From Methylococcaceae bacterium UBA6146 (GTDB lineage Bacteria > Pseudomonadota > Gammaproteobacteria > Methylococcales > Methylomonadaceae), in assembly GCA_002422395.1 (NCBI GenBank), contig DIUY01000009.1:62306-126305 (forward strand): 64,000 bases of DNA, given 5' to 3'. This document shows positions 8,423-15,191 of this stretch, in pieces. The position numbers and the translations under genes were made by a program. Position 1 is the first letter of the stretch, and each line of letters opens with the position of its first letter. The notes under the pieces are model-generated. The model was not told where the DNA came from, did not search any database, and worked only from the letters and a program-made list of their open reading frames with translations.

Positions 8423-8473
8423 TGCGCCCACCCGTTCATGCTTCGACAAGCTCAGCATGAACGGGTGGGCGCA
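8423..8473. repeat. Perfect long hairpin repeat
   Basis: A 51-bp inverted repeat with a 20-bp perfect stem (TGCGCCCACCCGTTCATGCT and its complement) around an 11-base loop containing CGACAAGCT. It lies in the 8226-8721 intergenic stretch just left of the nested family B and C elements. There is no T-tract, so it is not a typical terminator. It looks like a dispersed palindromic unit; only this copy is seen in the window. Confidence 0.75.
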
Positions 8474-8491
8474 TCAATAGTTAAGAATATT

Positions 8492-8674
8492 GGTAGTGGT
8501 AAACATTCAAATGGTTAAGCGACAGCGGAATCAAAAAACAGGTTTTTTGATTCCAAAATATCATTACCCTTTTTAAGTGCATACGCAAAAATTTTAGGGC
8601 TACGACTGCCCGTCCTCAAAGAACGCGCAGTCGTTTTATGCCGAAAAACTTATTCATAATCACTTACCACCACC
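8492..8674. mobile_element. Family B palindromic MITE, copy 1 (interrupted by family C)
   Basis: Left end GGTAGTGGTAAACATTC and right end ACCACCACC, with the direct repeat AGAATATT on both sides (8484-8491 and 8675-8682). The element is interrupted near its right end, after CCCTTTTT, by a 91-bp family C element at 8575-8665. Without it the element is 92 bp, the same as intact copies. The internal hairpin (CAAAAAACAGGTTTTTTG) is shared by all B copies. Confidence 0.9.
8575..8665. mobile_element. Family C palindromic element, copy 1 (nested)
   Basis: A 91-bp element, opposite in orientation to the copies at 18923 and 37066. Its ends read AAGTGCATACGC and AATCACTT on this strand. The core is a hairpin formed by CGACTGCCCGTCC and its near-complement. 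There is no target duplication: removing it restores the family B right end (CCCTTTTT then ACCACC) exactly. It lacks about 18 internal bases present in the other two copies. Insertion without duplication and a strong hairpin recall IS200/IS605-derived or REP-like elements (inference). Confidence 0.85.
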
Positions 8675-8721
8675 AGAATATTTAAGGCTAACGGGGCGGG
8701 GGGATAGGCGCTTACATTGCG

Positions 8722-9249
8722 TTAGCGCATTAGTGTTTGTCGGGGCGGCGGCGGCGGTGTATAGCGGTTATCCAAATCCGCATCAATTTTAACGGTCAGG
8801 CTTTCAACTGTTTTAAGGGTCAGTTTGTTATCGCCGCCTTTGCTTTCGGAAAGGTAATTGCCTATTAGTTGCCCGTCTTTAATGCGGATTAAATGCCCCA
8901 TGAGGTAGGCAAATAAAAAACTGGGCTTATGTAACCGGCCCACCACCACATAATCGGCGCCTGCAGCCTTGCCCAAGGCCGCCGCCACGTCATGATGGTC
9001 AAACAAATAGCCGAAACCACTGTTGGCTTGTTGTTGGGCAGCGGGGGTCACCGCAATAATCTGATAGCCCGCCGTTTTTAGCTCTTTTTCCAATAAGGGT
9101 TTTATGCTGGCTGTCCGCTCAATTTCAGCGGGCGTTCTGGGGATCATCGTCAAGTCGTTCAGCTCAAAATCCAAAATGGCAAGGCGTGTTTCGGCATGGG
9201 CTTGGGCGGTTGACAGTGCCAATAGCAATAAAAAATAAGCAAGTTTCAT
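8722..9249 (-). CDS. Secreted DUF2380-type protein
   Basis: A 175-residue protein with a clear signal peptide (MKLAYFLLLLALSTAQAHA). The mature part (RLAILDFELNDLTM, then KELKTAGYQIIAV, AAALGKAAGADYVVVGRLHK) matches the DUF2380 pattern, a periplasmic domain related in shape to proteins that report 'lineage-specific lipoprotein' strands. A Pro-rich tail (YTPPPPPRQ) ends the chain. Function is unknown. It lies 62 bases downstream of the zinc-ribbon gene on the same strand and may be co-transcribed with it. Confidence 0.75.
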   Translation of the reverse strand: MKLAYFLLLLALSTAQAHAETRLAILDFELNDLTMIPRTPAEIERTASIKPLLEKELKTAGYQIIAVTPAAQQQANSGFGYLFDHHDVAAALGKAAGADYVVVGRLHKPSFLFAYLMGHLIRIKDGQLIGNYLSESKGGDNKLTLKTVESLTVKIDADLDNRYTPPPPPRQTLMR

Positions 9250-9311
9250 GATAGTGTTCCATTTTGGGTTCTTGAGGTTGCGGTTGACATAATATATTGC
9301 ATCTGCACCAT

Positions 9312-9974
9312 TTAAAAGTCGAACAGTTTGTTAATAACAGTCGCGGCTATATCAAACACATTAAGCTCGGCGTCGTTAACGGTGTAATTCAAACCACCAT
9401 TGTTGTAAGTGCCAGCCGACTTGGTGCGGGGTGTTGTTTTTTTACTTTGTGCAGCCGCTTGTTGTTCATGCAATAGCTGCCCGCCGACTTTTTTCCATTC
9501 CATTAAGTGCGTTATTTCGCCGCTATCGAGCCAGATTCCGTGCCTGTTGCAACGGTCAATAATGACGCCACTGCGATAACCATAGGCGTTTCGGTTCATC
9601 AACACCTGGCACACTGGGCATTTCACATATTTGACCGGTTTGTTCGGCTGGAAACGGTCATTGTTAATGGCGTCCAGATGCTGGGGATTAATGTGGAAAA
9701 CGTTTGACACCGAACTTTCAAGTAGGGCCTCAACTTGTCCCGGATCAAAAAACAGGCCATAGCATTGTTCACAACGCTCAATCAGAAACGGGCCGTCAAG
9801 GTTGAGGTTGATGGTTTGCATGGGGATTGCGCAATGCGGGCAATGCCGTTCTGATGGGCTTTGGATGGCGAAGCCTTGCTTGCCCGTTAAATCGACGTCA
9901 TTACGGGTGTCGCAATACCGGCATTTGTTGGTGTTAGCGGGTAACGGGGCTGAACAATGATTACAGGTGGCCAT
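9312..9974 (-). CDS. Zinc-ribbon (zf-TFIIB-like) protein
   Basis: A 220-residue cytoplasmic protein with three Cys clusters. An N-terminal ribbon (CNHCSAPLPANTNKCRYC) is followed by CPHCAIPM..CEQCYGLFFDPGQVE and then CPVCQVLMNR..DRCNRHGIWLDSGEI. The last two are the paired zf-TFIIB arrangement in which the second half ends with a 'GiWfD.gE' motif. The C-terminus is Ser/Thr/Lys-rich and then hydrophobic. Such proteins are widespread and uncharacterised. Zinc binding is well supported; a nucleic-acid role is only possible. Confidence 0.75.
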   Translation of the reverse strand: MATCNHCSAPLPANTNKCRYCDTRNDVDLTGKQGFAIQSPSERHCPHCAIPMQTINLNLDGPFLIERCEQCYGLFFDPGQVEALLESSVSNVFHINPQHLDAINNDRFQPNKPVKYVKCPVCQVLMNRNAYGYRSGVIIDRCNRHGIWLDSGEITHLMEWKKVGGQLLHEQQAAAQSKKTTPRTKSAGTYNNGGLNYTVNDAELNVFDIAATVINKLFDF

Positions 9975-10231
9975 TAAAGCGCCCCCAAATTAGCCTTTCT
10001 GTTATCTGTCCCTTCGATGATTTTATACCGTCACAAATTGCCATTGCTGTGCTCGCGTCAGATAAGGTGATGATTTAGGTTTCGGGGCAGGGGGTAATCT
10101 AAGTAGGGAACCGCATAGGGATGTCATCCATTTCCACCACTTCCACCACGGTGCTTGCCGGGTTTAAAATTTAGTGCCTGCTGTTTTATTGTATGCCGGT
10201 AAGGCGTCGGTTTCAGCACTGCGTGACATTT

Positions 10232-11011
10232 TTATTCCGCTAACAGGTAAACATCATAACGCAACAATTTGCCCTGAAAACTGACATCGGGCTTGCCGCC
10301 TAGCGGCGGCGCATAATCCGGACTTTTCACCACCACCCGTTTTCTTGCCGTGTTAAGTGCCGCCGCAAAAAGTTGTTCTTTGTCGTCATCATCGCCAAGC
10401 AAATCCCGGAGCACCCGCATTGATTTTTTAGCCAGCGCCGATTTTTTCCGTTTGGGCGGGAACATTGGGTCAAGATAAATGCAATCAGGGCGGCTGGCAA
10501 GCGCACCTAAGAGCGCAATGGCATTGCCCGCCAGTAATTTGGGCGGTTGGAGCTGGAGGTTTTGCAGCCAGTTTTGTTGCGCCAAGCGGTTGAACCCATC
10601 TGCCAATAACGCCGCCATAACAGGTGAGCGCTCGATGCATTGCACTTCGTAACCCATGCGGAAAATGGCCAGGCTATCTTGTCCCCAACCGGTGGTGGCG
10701 TCCACGACCGTTAAGGTTTTGCGCCCAATGGCCTGCGCCAATGCGCCTTGTTTGGGGGCTGGCCAGGAGCGCTGCTCACCGTTGCGCGGCTCAATATCGA
10801 CGGCTAAACCGCCTTTTTTTAGCAGTTCCCTATCGATCAGTTTTAATGCGCCCTCACGCCAGCTTAAAAAGAAGGCTTCTTGAGTGTCCGGGCTTACTGT
10901 CTGGTAAAACGGGACGGCGAGTGTTGCCGCCAATTGTTGGGACGCCAAGTCATCGCCATGGCCTTCATAAAGCACGGCGAGCTTGCCTGCGTAGGGTTGC
11001 GTTGTGTTCAT
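10232..11011 (-). CDS. rsmJ: RsmJ, 16S rRNA (guanine1516-N2)-methyltransferase
   Basis: A class I SAM-dependent methyltransferase of 259 residues that modifies G1516 of 16S rRNA (family knowledge). The SAM-binding motif is TVVDATTGWGQDSLAI, and the catalytic-type DPMF motif lies in CIYLDPMFPPKRKKSAL, followed by the RsmJ-typical acidic DDDDKEQLF. The C-terminus contains VVVKSPDYAPPL. It starts at an ATG at 11011, divergent from gloB, with a family B repeat between them. The 257 bases downstream (9975-10231) show no further gene. Confidence 0.92.
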   Translation of the reverse strand: MNTTQPYAGKLAVLYEGHGDDLASQQLAATLAVPFYQTVSPDTQEAFFLSWREGALKLIDRELLKKGGLAVDIEPRNGEQRSWPAPKQGALAQAIGRKTLTVVDATTGWGQDSLAIFRMGYEVQCIERSPVMAALLADGFNRLAQQNWLQNLQLQPPKLLAGNAIALLGALASRPDCIYLDPMFPPKRKKSALAKKSMRVLRDLLGDDDDKEQLFAAALNTARKRVVVKSPDYAPPLGGKPDVSFQGKLLRYDVYLLAE

Positions 11012-11088
11012 TCGGTTTTATGGGTTTTTAGCGGTGGGCTATTGGCGGCTTAATTTGCTGGCATAATAAACAGCGTCTAAAAAAATAG

Positions 11089-11180
11089 GGTGGTGGTAAA
11101 CATTCAAATGTTTAAGTGCCAGCGGCGTCAAAAAACAGGTTTTTTGATGCCAAAATATCATTACCCTTTTTACCACCACC
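11089..11180. mobile_element. Family B palindromic MITE, copy 2
   Basis: An intact 92-bp copy with ends GGTGGTGGTAAAC and TTTTTACCACCACC, flanked by the perfect 8-bp duplication AAAAATAG (11081-11088 and 11181-11188). It lies between rsmJ and gloB, so either gene's promoter must be around or within it. An apparent longer reading frame for gloB beginning inside the element is an artefact. Confidence 0.92.
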
Positions 11181-11226
11181 AAAAATAGAATTGCCAACCA
11201 TTTTAAACTATAAAAAAGGTGATGCC

Positions 11227-11991
11227 ATGTACCGCGTAACTATTATCCCGATACTTAACGACAATTACAGCTATTTGGTGCACGACACCCAATCCCAGCA
11301 AACCGCTGTCGTGGACCCGGCCTTATCCCAACCAGTGCTTGATGTGCTGGCGGCCAACGGCTGGCAACTTAACTTTATTTTCAACACCCACCACCACGGC
11401 GACCATGTGGGCGGTAATCTGGAGCTAAAACAAAAAACCGGTTGCAAAGTGGTTGCCGCCGAAGCTGACCGGCACCGGATTCCCGGTTACGATATGGGTG
11501 TTAATGATAACGATGTGGTCATGCTTGGCAATCTCGCCGCCCGCATCATTGCCACACCGGGTCACACCAGCGGGCATATTGTGTATTATTTTGCCGACCA
11601 CGGCCTGCTGTTTTGCGGCGACACCTTGTTTAGTCTGGGGTGCGGACGTTTGTTTGAAGGCTCTGCCAAACAGCTTTGGCAATCGTTGCAAAAGTTGAAG
11701 GGCTTGCCGTCGGCCACTCGGGTCTATTTCGCCCATGAATACACGCAGGCCAATGGCCGGTTTGCGTTAAGCGTGGAGCCGGATAACTTGGCTTTGCAGC
11801 AACGCATTGCAGCCGTCAGGCAACTGCGGGCAAATGGCCAACCGACACTGCCATCAACCATCGCGCAGGAACGGGCGACTAATCCTTTTTTTAGGGAAGA
11901 CAGCACGGCATTGCAGAAAACCATCGGTATGGCAGGTAAAAGCGCATTGGACGTTTTTACCCGATTGCGTGAATTGAAAGATAATTTTTAA
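11227..11991 (+). CDS. gloB: GloB, hydroxyacylglutathione hydrolase (glyoxalase II)
   Basis: A 254-residue metallo-beta-lactamase-fold enzyme that hydrolyses S-lactoylglutathione to lactate and glutathione in methylglyoxal detoxification. The metal motif THHHGDHVGGN is intact, with further ligands in TPGHTSGH and the Asp of FCGDTLFSLGCGRLFEG. The C-terminal glutathione-binding part contains YFAHEYTQANGRFA. The start MYRVTIIPIL at 11227 is preceded by AAAAAAGGTGA at good spacing, whereas longer versions run into the family B repeat. Length is usual for the family. Confidence 0.95.
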   Translation: MYRVTIIPILNDNYSYLVHDTQSQQTAVVDPALSQPVLDVLAANGWQLNFIFNTHHHGDHVGGNLELKQKTGCKVVAAEADRHRIPGYDMGVNDNDVVMLGNLAARIIATPGHTSGHIVYYFADHGLLFCGDTLFSLGCGRLFEGSAKQLWQSLQKLKGLPSATRVYFAHEYTQANGRFALSVEPDNLALQQRIAAVRQLRANGQPTLPSTIAQERATNPFFREDSTALQKTIGMAGKSALDVFTRLRELKDNF

Positions 11992-12013
11992 GCGGGGTAG
12001 CAGATTTACTAAA

Positions 12014-12544
12014 TTAGTCGGCGTTGCTTTGCAAAATTGTCAGCACCAATTGGTTGACAACACGTAGGACATCTTTTTTTTCGCGGGCATCAAGGTGTGT
12101 CACCGGACAACCAAAACCCTGCCCACGGACATGCTGATGGTAATCGGTCAATGAGGTGTTGGTGTTGCTGTCGTCATAATGGGTAATGGCGACAATTGCG
12201 GGGTTTTTTGTTAGAAAATCGTTATGGAATTGCAGAAAATAATCCAATTCGGCTAAAGGGGTGGCGTGGCGGTTATTAATCATGACTATCATGCCAGCCG
12301 CACCTTTGCATAATAGGTTTGCCATAAAGTTAAAACGCCGTTGCCCAGGTGTGCCGTAAATATGTAATTTAGTGTCATTAAGGCGGGTGCTGCCATATTC
12401 CATCGCCACGGTGGTTGAAGGTTTTTCACTCGCCTTGGCTTCTGTGCCGACAACAGGCGCTTCGCTAAGATTGTTGATGCAGGTGGTTTTGCCAGCGCCG
12501 ACATTGCCGACAAAGATAAGTTTAAGGGCGTCTGAATTATTCAT
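12014..12544 (-). CDS. Ras-like small GTPase (COG2229/MglA-like), copy 3
   Basis: A 176-residue GTPase nearly identical in plan to copy 1. G1 is GNVGAGKTTC, the switch I Thr lies in STTVAMEYG, G3 is YGTPGQRRF and THYD occupies the G4 position. The start MNNSDALK at 12544 is clear from alignment with copy 1; upstream of it lies the family B element 12580-12670. It converges on gloB with 22 bases between the stops. Upstream on the same strand are a 48-residue ORF, an unknown protein and amt, so it may belong to an amt-linked unit now separated by the repeat. Confidence 0.87.
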   Translation of the reverse strand: MNNSDALKLIFVGNVGAGKTTCINNLSEAPVVGTEAKASEKPSTTVAMEYGSTRLNDTKLHIYGTPGQRRFNFMANLLCKGAAGMIVMINNRHATPLAELDYFLQFHNDFLTKNPAIVAITHYDDSNTNTSLTDYHQHVRGQGFGCPVTHLDAREKKDVLRVVNQLVLTILQSNAD

Positions 12545-12579
12545 AATTAATTGGCCTCTGTTTGTTTCCAAAATGATTT

Positions 12580-12670
12580 GGTAGTGGTAAACATCCAAAT
12601 ACTTAAGTGACAGCAAAATCAAAAAACATGTTTTTGATGCCAAAATATCATTACCCTTTTTACCACCACC
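12580..12670. mobile_element. Family B palindromic MITE, copy 3
   Basis: A 91-bp copy with ends GGTAGTGGTAAACATCC and TTTTTACCACCACC. The flanks AATGATTT (12572-12579) and AACGATTT (12671-12678) are an 8-bp duplication with one change, so this insertion is older than copy 2. It lies directly upstream of GTPase copy 3 and probably separates that gene from its former upstream neighbours. Confidence 0.9.
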
Positions 12671-12754
12671 AACGATTTTAATAATTCTTTGTAGAGTGCC
12701 GCGCGGGATGGGTGTGCAGGTCACCCAGACGCCAACACATCCGAGTTTATGCAC

Positions 12755-12901
12755 CTAAAAGAAGCGTGAGGGTGGGAACAGCCTGGCTTCCGGTTGCCGT
12801 TCACAATATGCCGCAGCTCTATGAAAGGTGTTGTCGGCATTAATCGGCCCCAAGATGTCGCATAATGTGGTGTAAACAATATGCACTAAATCAGCCAGCA
12901 T
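12755..12901 (-). CDS. Small ORF, possible detached C-terminal segment
   Basis: A 48-residue ORF (MLADLVHIVYTTLCDILGPI ... ending RLFPPSRFF). It looks protein-like: amphipathic helices with a compact QPEARLFPPSRFF end. It lies in the same reading frame as the upstream unknown gene, 7 codons after that gene's TAG at 12923-12925. It could therefore be an independent small protein or the last domain of the upstream protein cut off by a stop. No strong ribosome-binding site precedes its ATG. Function unknown. Confidence 0.45.
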   Translation of the reverse strand: MLADLVHIVYTTLCDILGPINADNTFHRAAAYCERQPEARLFPPSRFF

Positions 12902-12922
12902 TTTTTCATCAAGCCCTGCGGC

Positions 12923-13468
12923 CTAATGAAACTTGTCAGGGCTTTCTGCCCACTGCATGATGAGGTCGGCACTTTTGTTGTTGTGTTGTTTTTCGTCTTT
13001 CACATGCTCCAGCATGATTGGAAAAAAGTCGGCTTCATTCGCCAGGCTGGCGATAATCTGTTGCATAAAGTATGAAAATATCAACACGGGCAGTGGTGGC
13101 TCCGGTTCTTCAGGACTGGACGCCGCCGGTGCCGGTGTGATCGGTGTGGGGGGCGTGGGGCTTGGTTCTGCGGTTTTTTCGCTGGGGATGGCCCCTTTGC
13201 CTTGGGCTAACGTGAGTGGGTCTGCCAATGAGTCGGTGTTTTCAAGCATCATTTGGTGGAAACGGCTATACAAAGATTTGCGTATTTCCCCGTCAATGCC
13301 AAATTCCGTGCATACCTTGCTGATATAGGCAATCAGGTTGCTGACGCTGTCAGTCTGATAACCCCGCTCTAATATTTGAACCGATTCAACAAGCTGCTGC
13401 TCACTAAGATGCGGCTCAAAGCATGCCCACGCCACTTTTCTTCTGCGTTGTCTCATATCATGATTCAT
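12923..13468 (-). CDS. Unknown protein between amt and a GTPase gene
   Basis: A 181-residue protein that I do not recognise. The start MNHDMRQRRRK at 13468 is chosen because GAGAGG lies at good spacing before it; a longer version would overlap amt. Residues 1-90 are helical (LSEQQLVESVQILERGYQ, then FGIDGEIRKSLYSRFHQMML). A Pro/Ala/Ser-rich linker spans about 103-130, and a second helical domain follows (PVLIFSYFMQQIIASLANEA). It is cytoplasmic. It begins 13 bases after the amt stop, so it is likely co-transcribed with the transporter. The next ORF continues in the same frame after the stop codon. Confidence 0.55.
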   Translation of the reverse strand: MNHDMRQRRRKVAWACFEPHLSEQQLVESVQILERGYQTDSVSNLIAYISKVCTEFGIDGEIRKSLYSRFHQMMLENTDSLADPLTLAQGKGAIPSEKTAEPSPTPPTPITPAPAASSPEEPEPPLPVLIFSYFMQQIIASLANEADFFPIMLEHVKDEKQHNNKSADLIMQWAESPDKFH

Positions 13469-13481
13469 TTCCGGCGCCTCT

Positions 13482-14681
13482 CTATGCGTCTGCATCCAAG
13501 CGTTTTTGAAATTCGGGATAACCTATCTCAAAATGCTCGGTGTAATCCAAACCGCGCTGTTCATGCAGGGTTGAGGCTTTGATACCCAAGCTTCTGTCCA
13601 GTAGTTTGAAAAAGCCATAAGAGACTGGAAATGCCCATAAAAATCCAGCAACCACACCCGCCAACTGCACTAAGAGTGCCGAAAAGCTGAAGTCGCCTTG
13701 CGGAAATAATGCCACCGCAAATGTGCCCCAAGCACCGCCAACGCCATGCACGGCCACTGCACCAACCACGTCATCCAGCTTGAATTTGTCCAGCAACTCA
13801 ACGGCAATCAGGTAAAAAATTCCGCCCACCAAACCGGTAATAATCGCCGTCAATGGCGATAAAGTTGCCGCCCCGGCGGTGATGCTGACTAAACCGGCAA
13901 TACTGCCATTGATGGTTGAGGACAGTAAGATGGGCTGTTTTTTTAGATACATAAACAACAGTGCGCCCAAGCCCCCCGCACACCCGCCCAAATGGGTGTT
14001 TAACAGAATTAGGCCTAAATTATCCTGTTCTAAGCTGGCGATACTGCCACCATTAAAACCAAACCAACCCATCCATAAAATAAAACCGCCTAAGCCCACA
14101 AGAGGTAAGCTATGGCCTGGTATTTCGCGGGTTTCGCCTTGCCTGGAATAGCGGCCCAAGCGCGGGCCCAGCACTATAATGCCCGCTAGTGCGCACCATC
14201 CGCCGATTGAGTGCACCACAGTCGAGCCGGCAAAATCGACAAACCCCAAGGAAGCCAGCCAGCCACTGCCGTTCCATGTCCAGCTACCAAATACCGGATA
14301 AATGATGCCCGTCACCATGGCGCTAAAAAGCAAATAGGCTGTAAAGTGCATCCTTTCTGCCACCGCGCCGCTCACAATAGTCGCGGCTGTGGCGGCAAAC
14401 ATGATTTGATAGGCCAGTTTTGTAGCTTCCGCATTTGTCAGTTGTTGGGTAAAAAACTGATCCATGCCTAACCAACCAGTTGGGTTGTCGCCAAACATTA
14501 AGCCAAACCCCCACGCCCAAAAAATCACTCCCCCTAAACACATATCCATGTAATTTTTCATTAATACGTTGACTGAGTTTTTTGCCCGCGCCGCGCCCGA
14601 TTCCAGAAAAGCAAACCCAGCTTGCATAAAAAATACCAGCACCACGCATACCGCCACCCAAACAAGTTGTAAGTCAATCAT
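13482..14681 (-). CDS. amtB: Ammonium transporter (Amt/AmtB family)
   Basis: A 399-residue inner-membrane ammonium channel with about 11 membrane helices. The twin pore His are visible as H157 (DFAGSTVVHSIGGWCALAG, with the conserved D149) and H312 (VAVHGVGGAWGTFAVALFP). The phenylalanine-gate region YQIMFAATAATIVSGAVAER is intact. It starts at an ATG preceded by AAGGA and, further up, by a sigma54-like promoter, consistent with nitrogen control by NtrC. No glnK lies beside it, which is unusual for amtB. Instead it is followed by an unknown gene and a GTPase. Confidence 0.95.
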   Translation of the reverse strand: MIDLQLVWVAVCVVLVFFMQAGFAFLESGAARAKNSVNVLMKNYMDMCLGGVIFWAWGFGLMFGDNPTGWLGMDQFFTQQLTNAEATKLAYQIMFAATAATIVSGAVAERMHFTAYLLFSAMVTGIIYPVFGSWTWNGSGWLASLGFVDFAGSTVVHSIGGWCALAGIIVLGPRLGRYSRQGETREIPGHSLPLVGLGGFILWMGWFGFNGGSIASLEQDNLGLILLNTHLGGCAGGLGALLFMYLKKQPILLSSTINGSIAGLVSITAGAATLSPLTAIITGLVGGIFYLIAVELLDKFKLDDVVGAVAVHGVGGAWGTFAVALFPQGDFSFSALLVQLAGVVAGFLWAFPVSYGFFKLLDRSLGIKASTLHEQRGLDYTEHFEIGYPEFQKRLDADA

Positions 14682-14725
14682 AAATAATCCTTCTTCAGTA
14701 AAAATAACGTTCCACTGGATAGTTA

Positions 14726-14741
14726 TACAATTGTCATGCCA
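14726..14741 (-). promoter_or_regulatory. Sigma54-like promoter of amt
   Basis: Read on the minus strand: TGGCATGACAATTGTA. This fits TGGCACR-N4-TTGCW with the essential GG and G(C) exactly 10 bases apart; the -12 C is T and the C of CACR is T. It lies about 45 bases upstream of the amt ATG, leaving a leader of roughly 30 bases. Confidence 0.5.
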
Positions 14742-14801
14742 AATAAATATGCATGTGGGGTGACAGCCGATATTTCTTGGGCAATATCAGCATGTACTGA
14801 T

Positions 14802-14852
14802 GTGTTATTTTTTATCTAATTGAATTAGTTAGATAAAAATAAAAAATAACAC
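14802..14852. repeat. AT-rich palindrome between amt and ppsA
   Basis: Imperfect 51-bp inverted repeat (GTGTTATTTTTTATCTAA and TTAGATAAAAATAAAAAATAACAC around GAATTAG). It is nearly pure A/T, lies upstream of the amt promoter and could be a protein-binding site or a weak bidirectional hairpin. No gene is seen in 14682-15191 apart from this and the repeat at 15047. Confidence 0.5.
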
Positions 14853-15046
14853 TTTAGTGAAGGGTATGGGGAATGTGGCTGGATAGCCTGCATCGCTCTC
14901 TTTTGGTGTTGAAGGCAAAACGGCGCACCTTTATGGTGCGTATCTTGAAAAGTGTTACTGGTTGAAGGACTGGCTACAGTCAATCCGCTGGGCGGCAGAT
15001 TTTTTATTTTCATTTTTGCTGGATAGGCAAATAGAATCCCCCTTAA

Positions 15047-15130
15047 GCATAGGTATCTACACAAGTCTAAACATCGTCATTCGCTCTCCCTGCCGGAATG
15101 ACAGCTAAAAACTTGTGTAGATACTTATGC
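15047..15130. repeat. Palindromic element D (single copy)
   Basis: Inverted ends GCATAGGTATCTACACAAGT and ACTTGTGTAGATACTTATGC enclose about 44 bases containing TCATTC and GGAATGA. CCCTTAA occurs directly at both borders, consistent with a 7-8 bp target duplication. It is unlike families A-C and is located just downstream of ppsA. Confidence 0.65.
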
Positions 15131-15191
15131 CCCTTAAGTAGGGGGGGGGCAGCGTTTTTTTGCCCACCCCATTCACTATGTTAAGTAAACG

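Noticed and set aside
11116..11226. Longer N-terminus for gloB
   Set aside because: The extension lies in the family B element; the family start and a good ribosome-binding site are at 11227.
14825..15064. 79-codon minus-strand ORF near the ppsA 3' region
   Set aside because: It overlaps the AT palindrome and repeat D and has no coding character.
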